From: Bin55 sp965205965
Lineage (GTDB): Bacteria > Pseudomonadota > Gammaproteobacteria > Pseudomonadales > Azotimanducaceae
Direction of reading: 5' to 3'
Assembly (NCBI GenBank): GCA_965205965.1
Contig: CBDBHT010000005.1
Coordinates: 62,001 to 126,000 of the forward strand
DNA: 64,000 nt
The position numbers and the translations under genes are program-made. This document shows, one piece after another, positions 1 to 9,492 of the stretch. The notes under the pieces are model-generated. The model worked only from the letters and a program-made list of their open reading frames with translations, did not search any database and had not been told where the DNA came from. How positions within the stretch are numbered: the stretch's first letter is position 1; each line of letters begins with the position of its first letter.

Positions 1-637
1 CACCAGCACCTCATCGTCCTGGTAGGCTCGATGATACACCTCCAGGATGTCCTCCATGGCGTACGCAAACTGCGCATCCGACTTCGGGGGAATGCACCAG
101 CATTGCTTCAACCACGGTTTAAGGTCGTTTTTTTAGCGTACGACGAACCGTCTCCCGACTCACGCCATCCACGATCTCACACTCCACCAACCGATCCGCG
201 AGCAAGCGCAACGACCACCGCGCGTAGCCCTCCGGGGGATCGCCACCAGCCGAGCTTCCGCCTCCCCATCCAGAACCTCCGCCCGCCGGTTCAACTGCTC
301 CTTACGGTTCAGAGCCGCCTCCAGTCCCTCCTCCACACAACGCCGACGCACTCGCACCACCGTCGATACCCCAATGCCCAGGGCCTCCGCAATCTCACCA
401 TCCGTCCGTCCGCCATCCTCCCGACATTCATCGCACTGCAACAGAATACGCCCATGCGTCTGCTTCCGGGCTGATACCCGACCCTTCGTCGTGAGTGCCT
501 TCAACTCTTCGCGTTCTTCCGCCGTCAACTTCACCCGATACCTCTTGCTAGTCATCCAGAACTCTCCTTGTTCATCGGGACATCCAAAAACACCCATAAT
601 ACCCTACTAACCTATCAATTCAATGGAGGTGGGCTAC
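1..637 (-). mobile_element. IS630-family element (copy A1), cut by window edge
   Basis: This is the 5' half of an IS630-type element read on the minus strand. Its end GTAGCCCACCTCC abuts a TA dinucleotide at 638-639, the expected IS630 target. The left part matches a second copy at 33735-34542, including the same A7 run where the transposase frame changes. The rest lies beyond position 1. GC content is visibly higher than in neighbouring host sequence. Confidence 0.85.
160..555 (-). pseudogene. IS630 transposase, N-terminal part, frameshifted
   Basis: The start is taken at the codon opening MTSKRYRVKLTAEEREEL, which fits the family better than the upstream in-frame Met. A helix-turn-helix region follows (DGEIAEALGIGVSTVVRVRR). 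The frame breaks in a C-run near 225-235, where the conserved PEGYARWSLRLLADRL segment continues in another frame. A further frame change occurs at the A7 run (127-133). The DDE catalytic half is mostly outside the window, so no complete transposase is visible here. Confidence 0.8.
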
Positions 638-664
638 TAGAATAGTTCAGATTTAGACCATTCG

Positions 665-1072
665 TTGCTGGAGATTGATAGACGAGGATATCGGTATTAC
701 GAATCGTGTATCGACAGGATCATTGCAGAACTTTCCGAGGTACTTGTTATGCTAGCGCATGATTTAAATCTTGGGAACACAGCCGTACAAATTCGAAAGA
801 TTAGAGAATATTGTGAAAATACTATCATTGACTTAACCGGTGATATCACGGGAGTACCGCCAGCGAATGATTTCGTGAATGCAATGATCGAGACGGGAAT
901 AATTCATTTATTTGGTGATTCTCGAACGCATTATCACTTTATCATTCCCTCTATGCAATCTTGGTTGCTCCAAGTCAAAGCACAAGAATTGGACTTAGAT
1001 CCACAGGATTTTCGTACACATATACCACTTGAACGGTCCGGTTTGGGAAATAAAACTGTGATTTACGGTTAA
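665..1072 (+). CDS. Hypothetical protein, probably 3' remnant of a disrupted gene
   Basis: This 135-residue frame is open back to the IS630 boundary at 638-640, so the apparent start is probably an internal codon. The host gene was likely truncated by the insertion. The sequence is helical and mostly polar; the segment FVNAMIETGIIHLFGDSRTH looks like a winged-helix region, but no family is recognised. Codon use is AT-richer than the flanking IS elements, consistent with host origin. No function is proposed. Confidence 0.5.
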   Translation: MLEIDRRGYRYYESCIDRIIAELSEVLVMLAHDLNLGNTAVQIRKIREYCENTIIDLTGDITGVPPANDFVNAMIETGIIHLFGDSRTHYHFIIPSMQSWLLQVKAQELDLDPQDFRTHIPLERSGLGNKTVIYG

Positions 1073-1073
1073 G

Positions 1074-1251
1074 GAAGGTCTGAATAAGTAGATTTTGGTG
1101 TTATTTGCGAAGTGATCAGAAATCGAATGTACCGGCTATGGGACGGATCACCTTTGCGGCAACTGGAGCATGACCTGAAGAGCGTTGGGCGCGGCGCGAG
1201 ATCTTCTTGGAGAAGATATAGGCCGGTTGACGATCAGCAAGTGAGCGAACC
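1074..1251 (+). mobile_element. IS5-family left-end remnant
   Basis: The fragment starts GGAAGGTCTGAATAAG, which closely resembles the IS5 terminal repeat (GGAAGGTGCGAATAAG). A short frame near 1179-1218 reads ERWARREIFLEKI, like the IS5 transposase N-terminus. It is cut off by the IS1634 element at 1252. No functional product remains. Confidence 0.55.
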
Positions 1252-1255
1252 CTAG

Positions 1256-3383
1256 CCCAAGTTTAACAAATTGTTCGTCCAAAACACGATATTTGGGGCT
1301 TTTTTGATGGCATCTCACATATTTTTCCTTGTTTTTCAATAGGTTAGTTTTTCAAGGCCTCATTGTAGTGCCATAAAATGTTTTCTTGGTATTGACACCT
1401 GGCCCCCATCCCCTATCATGCTCTCATGTATATCCGACGCGTGCCCACACGAAAGAAATCCGATACGGAACGATACTTCAGTTATCGCTTGGTCGAGTCC
1501 CGGCGCGAAGGCGATCGGGTGCGCCAGCGAACCCTGCTCAACCTTGGCAGCCATTTCCCGATTCCTCAGGAGCAATGGCCTGTTCTGGTCGAGCGCGTGC
1601 AAACCCTGCTGACCGGGCGAATAGATCTGGATCCGGGTCTGGAGCCGGATCCGGAGCTGGAGCGGGAAGCCGATCGCATCGCCCAGCGATTGCTGGCTCG
1701 CTCCGCATCGGAACGACTGCCCGCTACCCAAACCGGAGAGCGCGCTACTCACACGATGTACGAGGGCAGCCTGGACCAGGTTCATGTTCGCACCGCGGGC
1801 ATCGAGGCTCTCGGCCTCTGGGCACTGAGGGAGCTGGGACTGGAGGATCTGCTGCAAGAGCTCTCGGGGCATTCCGGGCTGGTGAAGACCGCCCTGGCCT
1901 CCATCGCGATGCGCTTGGTGGAGCCCGGTTCCGAGCGGCGGACCCACCTCTGGCTGCGCACGCGCAGCACCGCCGGAGAATTGCTGGGCGTGGATTTCGA
2001 TCGGCAGTCCCTGATGCAGCTCTATCGCGCCTCCGATCTGTTGATGAGCCATCGCGACGCCATCGAGGAACATCTGTTCGAGCGTCTCATGACCCTGTTC
2101 AACCGGCAGCCGACAGTCACGTTCTATGACTTGACCAACACCTATTTTGAAGGTCAGGCCAAGGCTCAGGACCAGGCCAGGCGCGGCAAGTCCAAGGAAC
2201 GGCGCTCCGACTGTCCGCTGCTGACCCTGGCGCTGGTTCTGGATGGCTCGGGAGCGATCCAGCGTTCCAAGGTGTTCGCCGGCAACCAGAGCGAGCCCGC
2301 GACCCTCGAGAAGATGCTCCAGGATCTCGCGGTCGACCGCCAGTCCCTGATCGTGCTGGATCGAGGCACGGGCACGGAAGAGCGACTGGAATGGCTGCGC
2401 GAACAGGGCTATCGCTATCTGGCCAAGAGCCGGCGCCGGCAACGCGACTTCGATCCCGAACAGGCGCGGGCGATTCCCGAACGCGAGCCACGGCAAGAGA
2501 TCCAGATCTACCGCGCGCGCTCGGACGATGGCCGCGAAGCCTTCGTGCATTGCCGCTCGAAAGCCCGGGCCGAGAAAGAACTCGCCATCGTGACCCGGCA
2601 ATGCGAGCGGCTGGAAGCCGGACTGCGGCGCATGGCCGAAGGCCTCTCCCGGAAGGGAGCCCGCAAGGATCCCGAGGCTTTGCGCGAGCGCGTTGGCCGG
2701 CTCAAGGGCAAGTATCCCAAAGTCGGGCGCCACTATACGGTGTCCATCACGGTGTCCATCGAATCCAGCACCGAGGGCCAGGCGGTCTCCTTGACTTGGG
2801 AACGCTCCCAGCCGCCAAATTCCATGCTGGCCAACCCCGGGGTCTACGATCTGCGGACCAATGTCCTGGATCAAGACGCTGACTGGCTCTGGAAAACCTA
2901 CACCCGCCTGACCGAAATCGAGTCGGTGTTCCGATCCCTCAAGTCGGAACTCGGCCTGCGACCGATTTTTCACCAGAAGCCCCGACGCGCCGAAGGCCAC
3001 CTGTTCATTTCCGTGATCGCTTATCAGGCTCCGCACCTGATACGAAGCAGGCTTCAGGCCCAAGGCATTCACGACAGCTGGGATACCCTGAAAACCAGGC
3101 TGGGCCTGGCGATCCGAGCCACCAGCGTCTTTCAGCGAACCGACGGCAAATGGCTGCATATCCGCAAGTCGGCGGCGCTCACGCCGGATCAGGCGGAGAT
3201 CTTCCGTGCGCTCGGATTGCCGGAGCGCATCGGTCCCATTACCCGAACCATCGTCGAGGTCGACGCCACGATCCCGGCCTGAAGCCGCCCAAATGTAGTG
3301 CCACAAGGATTCCGCACCCTCTTGTAACTACCTGAAAAACATTGGTTTTGTAGGGCTTGAAAATCTAGATTGTTAAACTTGGG
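1256..3383 (+). mobile_element. IS1634-family element, apparently complete
   Basis: The element is bounded by 14-bp or longer inverted ends (CCCAAGTTTAACAA at 1256 and its complement ending at 3383). Each end is flanked by CTAG (1252-1255 and 3384-3387), which is probably a 4-bp target duplication. It encloses one intact transposase gene. The motif TGTAGTGCCA also occurs in direct orientation near 1364 and 3295, inside the inverted ends. Confidence 0.75.
1426..3282 (+). CDS. IS1634-family transposase
   Basis: This intact 618-residue DDE transposase has the family's usual length. It opens MYIRRVPTRKKSDTERYFSY and carries the characteristic segments FYDLTNTYFEG, IVLDRGTGTEERLEWLREQG and LTEIESVFRSLKSELGLRP (the DDE core with the distal catalytic Glu). 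It ends in a basic tail. The GC-rich codon use produces long antisense open frames on the other strand, which are shadows. It is one of the few undamaged transposases here, so the element may still be active. Confidence 0.92.
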   Translation: MYIRRVPTRKKSDTERYFSYRLVESRREGDRVRQRTLLNLGSHFPIPQEQWPVLVERVQTLLTGRIDLDPGLEPDPELEREADRIAQRLLARSASERLPATQTGERATHTMYEGSLDQVHVRTAGIEALGLWALRELGLEDLLQELSGHSGLVKTALASIAMRLVEPGSERRTHLWLRTRSTAGELLGVDFDRQSLMQLYRASDLLMSHRDAIEEHLFERLMTLFNRQPTVTFYDLTNTYFEGQAKAQDQARRGKSKERRSDCPLLTLALVLDGSGAIQRSKVFAGNQSEPATLEKMLQDLAVDRQSLIVLDRGTGTEERLEWLREQGYRYLAKSRRRQRDFDPEQARAIPEREPRQEIQIYRARSDDGREAFVHCRSKARAEKELAIVTRQCERLEAGLRRMAEGLSRKGARKDPEALRERVGRLKGKYPKVGRHYTVSITVSIESSTEGQAVSLTWERSQPPNSMLANPGVYDLRTNVLDQDADWLWKTYTRLTEIESVFRSLKSELGLRPIFHQKPRRAEGHLFISVIAYQAPHLIRSRLQAQGIHDSWDTLKTRLGLAIRATSVFQRTDGKWLHIRKSAALTPDQAEIFRALGLPERIGPITRTIVEVDATIPA

Positions 3384-3387
3384 CTAG

Positions 3388-3917
3388 GAGTCCGCGCCAA
3401 AAAAACAGGAGAGAGAGTCAGATTTTCCGTGTATGGCCTGTTCCAGTTAATCGGCTACCGTAGCGTTCAAAGTCCCTGTTTGACCGATAGAATAGGACAT
3501 CTTCACGAAGTCCACTGTCTATCTTCGTCGCATCTCATACACGGAATTTCTGACACTCCCCGCATGTGTGGGAATACAAGACCATGCACCGCCTCGCGGA
3601 GGCGGCCGACACGCATGCCACGGTGGCGAAATCCCCGCCCCGGGGCAGTTGACAAAAGTGGGACATTTCAACTTGACATTGACAACCTTCAGCAGCGCAT
3701 CCTGCAGGGTTGTCTCCGACACCAACGTTACCTTAGTCATTCGCCATGGTGGCATCTCCATACACCAGATTTGGCAATAACTCACTTCACAAAAATTCCA
3801 TACTATATAATACTAACAAGTCGTAGTGAACGACATATACCGTGTCCAACATCGAATAACTCTGATCTTTAGGAAGCTATAGCGAAGAGTTTTCACAGAT
3901 AACTAAGGATTGAATTT
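3388..3917. other. Gene-free stretch upstream of the SNF2 gene
   Basis: No gene is supported. A short piece around 3650-3680 (GACAAAAGTGGGACATTT followed by CAACTTGACA) resembles IS21-type termini and may be an old IS end. There is a GC-rich hairpin-prone patch at 3590-3645. The last ~130 bases are AT-rich and probably contain the promoter of the downstream gene, but no clear -35/-10 pair can be assigned. Confidence 0.4.
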
Positions 3918-6900
3918 ATGTCGAAAGTCCAGCGCAGGATTCGTCAAAAGCAACGCCAGTTGAAAGGACATCTTCCGCCCAGTCCACAGTTTTCACTAGC
4001 CGAGCTGGTCCGATTGGACGACTTTGAACGATGGATAGTTTGCTTGCTGGCCGTGGCGTGGCCATTACCACTAAGTTCCGCAGAAATTGCTCACGCCCTG
4101 AAAAAGGCTGGCATAGGGTATTCGACCGCCAATTCCAAAGTAAAAGTACAGGATGCACTTGATGAATGCATGGATTTGGGAGTTGTACAGGTTGGTGGTG
4201 ATTTGTTCAATACTTACACGCTTGTCAAGAAATTCGTCATGGTCTCTGCAGCCGAAGCACGCCGAATTGGAATGGTGAAGCCCAATACTTCGTTCGTATC
4301 CATCCCGGATGTTGACAATAAGAATAGGATGTGGGGCTTCGAGGAGGTGTTGCTGGCATTCGACGTCAAGAAAGCATTATTGCTTGGAGAAAACGTGCCC
4401 GATGAAATGCTTGCCGAAGTCCAAGATAGGTACTGGGATGTCTTGGCTAGCCCATACCTTATGCCGAGCATACTTACATTCCCTCCCAAAATCCATGAAA
4501 AAGTATCTCAGATTTGTCTGTACCACTGTATCAGCTGGATACGATCACCTCAAGAACTTCTAGAGAATTGGCTGCCTTTGAGTGAATACTCTCCGAAACC
4601 CTTTTTCGGATGGGTGGCATTCTGCTACATCATGCAAGGCCGTTTTGATGAAGCGATTCAGGTTTTTCAAATTCCAGCTCCCAAGGATTGCAAAAAGAAA
4701 CCTATTTCCGTTGATTACAGTTCAACTCTTGCCTTGATAGCAATGTTGCGTGGAGAACACATCAAGGCGGCACAATATATCGAAGAGGCAATTGTTGCAG
4801 AACAACCTGGCTCTCGCACAAAAAATGTTTATCCAAGCTCTATTGCATTTCGGATGTCGCTTATCTCGCTTGCGGCAGTGCAAACGCATGAAGCGCAATT
4901 ATTGTTAGAAAGTCAGCTACAGCTACCACCTAATAGAACGTTACGTTTATGGGCACACATTGAGATATTTGCGCAAAATGCGGGTGACATCGTACATTTG
5001 GGAGAATTGGATTATTCCGTCGTAGATTGGAGTGCCACTAGGCTTCCCTTACATTGGCTGTTTTTGACGCTTTCGCTCATCTGGAATGACCAACGATGGA
5101 ATGACTCCAAATTGTCGGTCGCAACCGATGTAGCAGATCAGATAGCAAAGTCGTTGCGAAAGATAGCTATTGATGCAGCCGCAAATGGTTACCTCTGGAT
5201 TGCAGCACAAGCGAATGAATGCATTAAGCACTTTAATTCCGACCTAGTGGTCAACTCACACACACACGGAGAATTTCCTAGTCTATTCACACTTGGTGCA
5301 GCTGACCTATGTGGTGCGATACGGTTATCTGAGCAATGGGAGTGTCCACTGGCAACACTGGAGTCTATCGCTGCAAGCGTTCAGAGTAAGGCAAAAGCCC
5401 AGAACTTTACAGAGGACAAAACGAAACGCCTTGCTTGGCGTATAGATTACTACACCGATACTGGCGGTATTGATTTGAACAACTTGGGCAACAGTGAGTA
5501 TTCGGGGCTCGATAGCACAGGAGTAGTTATTGTGCCCGTAGAACAAACATGCTCAAAACATGGCAAATGGAGTAAAGGCAAGGCCCTTTCGCTGCCTAAG
5601 TCGGTAACGGAGATGGAATGTCCAGACTATTACTCAGATATGGATCGTGCTGCGATTCGGAATTATGGTGCAGATATCTACGCTGCTCCCTATAGCCGGA
5701 TACCGATAGCATATGCTGGTGGTTTATTAGCGTGTTTAGCCGGCCATCCACTATTGATGACAAGCGATGGCCAACATGTCGAAGTCGTTTTTAGCGAACC
5801 GGAGATCGTGGTTGATGAAATGATCAAGGGACAAGTGCAATTGCACACTTTCCCAGAGGATGTAATTGAATCCCAGACCTATCAAGTCAAGATAGAGTCG
5901 AAGACCAGAATTAAAGTTTACCGCCTTACTGAAAATCATCATCGACTGTACGATATTCTAAGCGAAAACAGTCTGATCTTCCCCTCGGAAATCAAAGATC
6001 GAGTGTTAGCAGCACTAGCAGATCTAAGCGGCATTGTACGTGTTCATGGAGATGTTGTTAATAAAGAGGTGGAAACGGTAGATGCTAATGGACACCCATT
6101 TGTGCGCCTTCTTCCAGATGGCCAAGGCCTGGCCGTCGATATCATCGTCGAACCGATTGAGAATAGCGGAATGTACTTTGCACCAGCAGAAGGTGGATCT
6201 TCAATTCTTGCAAATCTGGATGGACATACAGTCCAGGCACGTCGAGATCTTGATAACGAACGACGATTGTATGATCAGTTGTTATGCAGTATTCCAGCCC
6301 TGAGCTCTGTCTTGCATATCGCCACTTCAATGCATTTATCAGACCCCGATGAATGCTTGGAGCTTGTTGATCAATTGCGCGAAGCGGAAATTCGCTGCTT
6401 GTGGCCAGAAGGCAAGGCATTCAATATCGTTTCTTCAACACAGGTGTCGCAACTACGTATGGCAGTGCGCAGTGCAGAAGAATGGTTTTCTGCCTCGGGT
6501 GCTTTAAAGGTCGACGAGAAACGCGTAATTGAACTCGGCAAGCTGATGCGATTGCTAGAAGCGCGGCCAAACTCACGCTTTTTGGAATTGGATGAAAACC
6601 AATTCATTTCTCTCTCGAAATCATTTCGACGACAGCTGGATGATCTCGCAAGTTTGTCGCAATCGGAAAAGGACGGCAATTTGAAGTTTCATTCCTTGGC
6701 TGCTCTAGCTTTGCAGGATTTTGTAAATGAAACCGAGTTAACTGCAGATGAAGAATGGATGAGGCACAGAGAGAAAATCGACAGGGCACTTAACTCATCG
6801 CCAAGTCTGCCTTCTACCCTTCAAGCAGAACTTCGTCCTTATCAATTAGAAGGTTTTACGTGGCTCGCACGCACGAGCATGTGGAGTTCCGGTGCCTGTC

Positions 6901-8216
6901 TTGCTGACGACATGGGGTTAGGCAAAACCGTGCAAACACTCGCGTTGCTACTCTTTCGCGCGCAGAATGGTCCTGCGTTAGTCATTGCGCCGACATCAGT
7001 AATCTCCAACTGGCTCGACGAGGTGCGACGTTTTGCGCCGGCTTTAAACGTCGTACTTTATGCCGGCTTGCCAATATCGCGCCAAAATCTATTAAAAGAT
7101 ATCGGTCCTTCCAGTGTGGTAGTTACTACCTATGGGATCGTTCAAAACGCGGTTGATCAATTGACCAAGATACAGTGGGATACTATTGTCGCCGACGAAG
7201 CACAAGCAATAAAAAACAACATGACGAAGCGAGCGCGTGCTATTTATCGATTGGACGGGAATTTCCGCTTAGCAGTAACGGGTACACCGGTACAGAACAA
7301 TCTGTCGGAGCTATATTCGCTATTCAATTTTTTAGTTCCAGGACTACTCGGTTCTCAAAGTAGCTTTGGTCGGAATTTTGTAACAGAGATAGAAGTCAAT
7401 GGTAATCCCGACACACGGTCGCGTTTGAAGAGATTGATCTCACCATTTCTTCTTCGTCGGCTAAAAAGCAAGGTACTTGACGATCTGCCACCGCGGACTG
7501 AAATAACGTTGCTCGTAGACATGTCTGAGGAGGAAAAAGTGCTTTATGAAGCGTTGCGTCGGCAAGCAGTAGCAGCACTCGAAAATGGAGATGGCCGCAT
7601 AAATGAGAGACGATTCGAAGTACTATCGCATTTAACCCGTTTGCGATTGGCCTGCTGCAATCCCCAACTCGTTCAGGAAAATGGATCTCCCGCTAGCTCG
7701 AAGCTCGAAGTATTCAGCGGGATTCTGGAGGAACTGCGTGAGAATTGCCATAAAGTTTTGGTGTTTTCTCAATTCGTAAAACATTTAGTGCTGATTGAGG
7801 AATTTCTAAAGGAGAAGGGAGTGAGCTATCAATACCTTGACGGCTCAACTACACAACGGCAACGCCAAGAGCGAATTAAATCTTTTCAATCCGGCGTGGG
7901 TGATGTTTTTCTCATTTCGTTGAAAGCTGGCGGATTCGGGCTAAACCTCACAGCTGCGGACTACGTAATTCATATGGATCCATGGTGGAATCCAGCCGTC
8001 GAGGACCAAGCGTCAGATCGAGCGCATCGTATAGGTCAAACAAGACCGGTAACCATTTACCGATTAGTAGCGAAGGGTGGTATCGAAGAGCAAATTATCC
8101 ACCTACACGAACAGAAACGAGATTTGGCCGACCGGTTGCTCGAAGGCACGGATTCAACAGCAATGAATGACTCGGCAGAATTACTTGGTTTGCTACGCAC
8201 TCCAATTGCTGTATAA
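3918..8216 (+). CDS. Large SNF2-family DEAD/DEAH-box ATPase (helicase-like)
   Basis: The protein has 1432 residues. The C-terminal ~460 residues form a complete SNF2/Rad54-type motor: LRPYQLEGFTW near 972, Walker A DDMGLGKT near 997, the DEAQ box (VADEAQAIK) near 1091, TGTPVQNNLSELYSLFNFL, FLLRRLKSKV, and motif VI in DRAHRIGQTRPVTIYRL near 1364. The ~960-residue N-terminal part is not recognised. It is largely helical, has a repeat-like hydrophobic pattern at ~190-450 and may include a winged-helix region near 30-110. Double-stranded DNA translocation or protein remodelling on DNA is likely. It stands alone between IS elements, without a methylase or nuclease partner, so a defence role is not supported. 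The start is ATG after TAAGGATTG. Confidence 0.88.
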   Translation: MSKVQRRIRQKQRQLKGHLPPSPQFSLAELVRLDDFERWIVCLLAVAWPLPLSSAEIAHALKKAGIGYSTANSKVKVQDALDECMDLGVVQVGGDLFNTYTLVKKFVMVSAAEARRIGMVKPNTSFVSIPDVDNKNRMWGFEEVLLAFDVKKALLLGENVPDEMLAEVQDRYWDVLASPYLMPSILTFPPKIHEKVSQICLYHCISWIRSPQELLENWLPLSEYSPKPFFGWVAFCYIMQGRFDEAIQVFQIPAPKDCKKKPISVDYSSTLALIAMLRGEHIKAAQYIEEAIVAEQPGSRTKNVYPSSIAFRMSLISLAAVQTHEAQLLLESQLQLPPNRTLRLWAHIEIFAQNAGDIVHLGELDYSVVDWSATRLPLHWLFLTLSLIWNDQRWNDSKLSVATDVADQIAKSLRKIAIDAAANGYLWIAAQANECIKHFNSDLVVNSHTHGEFPSLFTLGAADLCGAIRLSEQWECPLATLESIAASVQSKAKAQNFTEDKTKRLAWRIDYYTDTGGIDLNNLGNSEYSGLDSTGVVIVPVEQTCSKHGKWSKGKALSLPKSVTEMECPDYYSDMDRAAIRNYGADIYAAPYSRIPIAYAGGLLACLAGHPLLMTSDGQHVEVVFSEPEIVVDEMIKGQVQLHTFPEDVIESQTYQVKIESKTRIKVYRLTENHHRLYDILSENSLIFPSEIKDRVLAALADLSGIVRVHGDVVNKEVETVDANGHPFVRLLPDGQGLAVDIIVEPIENSGMYFAPAEGGSSILANLDGHTVQARRDLDNERRLYDQLLCSIPALSSVLHIATSMHLSDPDECLELVDQLREAEIRCLWPEGKAFNIVSSTQVSQLRMAVRSAEEWFSASGALKVDEKRVIELGKLMRLLEARPNSRFLELDENQFISLSKSFRRQLDDLASLSQSEKDGNLKFHSLAALALQDFVNETELTADEEWMRHREKIDRALNSSPSLPSTLQAELRPYQLEGFTWLARTSMWSSGACLADDMGLGKTVQTLALLLFRAQNGPALVIAPTSVISNWLDEVRRFAPALNVVLYAGLPISRQNLLKDIGPSSVVVTTYGIVQNAVDQLTKIQWDTIVADEAQAIKNNMTKRARAIYRLDGNFRLAVTGTPVQNNLSELYSLFNFLVPGLLGSQSSFGRNFVTEIEVNGNPDTRSRLKRLISPFLLRRLKSKVLDDLPPRTEITLLVDMSEEEKVLYEALRRQAVAALENGDGRINERRFEVLSHLTRLRLACCNPQLVQENGSPASSKLEVFSGILEELRENCHKVLVFSQFVKHLVLIEEFLKEKGVSYQYLDGSTTQRQRQERIKSFQSGVGDVFLISLKAGGFGLNLTAADYVIHMDPWWNPAVEDQASDRAHRIGQTRPVTIYRLVAKGGIEEQIIHLHEQKRDLADRLLEGTDSTAMNDSAELLGLLRTPIAV

Positions 8217-8500
8217 TGATATCGTATTGACGATTTAAATCACAAATCTGGTTTTAGTATGGTAGTATCAGAAGCGAATCAATCCCTCGTCGTCTGTTTC
8301 TTGCGCCACTACTGCTTCCCAACACTCCTTCGCCTGCCGAATCATCGCTAGACGCTGCCCCTGCCGTTAAATCGGTGAATTTTACCGGGTAGTGTCGAGT
8401 GCCTCGCAACGCATCGAAGTGCACACTCGTCTCAGGGCAGTCTACGCCGTAGAAAATTTCTAGGACATCTAGTTGATAAACTGGCTAGAATAGGGATTAG
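8217..8500. other. Short gene-poor stretch with a possible gene remnant
   Basis: The minus strand has a frame from about 8484 to a stop at 8254. It contains LEIFYGVDCPETSVHFDAL and ends in a low-complexity Ser/Gly/Arg tail. It has no clear start and may be the 3' end of a gene cut by the IS1380 element at 8501. Nothing else is visible. Confidence 0.3.
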
Positions 8501-8921
8501 CCCTTATTTCTCATAATGGATGGCTTGGGTGCGATGTATGTGCGTGTAAGTTGTTGATACCACGAAGTTGGTTGGGCTTTGCCGGGGGGAAGGGGATGGT
8601 AGCGGGGTGCGTTCGGACGGATGGGTGCGTTGGATGGCGAAAGGGGTGCGTTCGGGTCGGACGGAAGCGGGGCGCGTTCGGTGCTGGGTGCGATGCTGGC
8701 GGAAGCGGTGCGGATGTGTAGCATGCGCCTGGGCCCGTTTTGCGGGACCGCCACGACCGGCGTGCAAAGTGGCGCATCCCGTGCAAGATGCTGTTGTCGA
8801 CTGGATGATGAGCCATGCGGGTGAGCATGCGGCGGACGCCCCTATCGCACGCCCTTGGGTCCTGGTCTTGACGAGACCCGAACGCTCCCCGACTGTCGGG
8901 AGGTCTCGCCCCCGGTGGCTG

Positions 8922-9445
8922 CGATGGCATGCGGATGAACGGAAAGGGATCCCGGTCTTTGAGGATGTCGTGTAACCGGTTGATATACGGAAACATATTC
9001 GATTTTTTGGGGGTTCTTCAAAAAAACATTTACGTTTTGGCATGGGTTATGGCAATCTACGCTTGGTTAGATGGTCTCTGGTGCCAACGTGATGGATTTC
9101 CGAATCGAGAACTTGAAGTCGACCACCTTGGGTGGCACGCGACTGCCCCGCCGTTGGATGGTGTACCTTCAGAAGATGGTGGCACGGTTTCCGGCACTGA
9201 GCCGCCATGAGTTGGCGTCCACCCTGTCGTCCACCCTGTGTAGTCATCTGGGCTGGTTCCCGCCGAAGGGTCGGGATCGATTGGGGTCCTGCAGGTCGCC
9301 GGCAGCCGTCTTGGCCCCGGAGGATGCTTTGGTCCGGCTCTGGCAGCGGCGGCGGCGCGTGTTGAACACGCTGGTGGTCGTACTGTGCATGTTCCGGTGG
9401 GTGTTCTGGAAGGGACGTCCGGGATATGCGGCCACGCTGGCCGAA
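8922..9445 (+). mobile_element. IS4/DUF4338 element, internally deleted fragment
   Basis: The left end GATGGCATGCGGATGAACGG matches the start of the IS4-type element at 29698. A DUF4338 N-terminus follows (ENLKSTTLGGTRL, near 9105), then a jump directly to the RLWQRRRRVLNTLVVVL segment of the transposase. The fragment stops at GGCCGAA near 9445, where IS1380 sequence resumes. At least two internal deletions are evident when compared with the longer copy. No functional product remains. Confidence 0.7.
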
Positions 9446-9492
9446 GGGTGGGCGCAACGCGGCCGATGGGGCCGGATGGAGGAGGGCACGGG

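Noticed and set aside
1360..3306. 648-residue open frame antisense to the IS1634 transposase
   Set aside because: It is a shadow created by GC-rich codons; it has no family features and is fully covered by the intact transposase on the plus strand.
3590..3680. IS21-type terminal repeat
   Set aside because: GTGGGACATTTCAACTT resembles such ends, but no second end or transposase fragment is found nearby, so it is only mentioned in the gap description.
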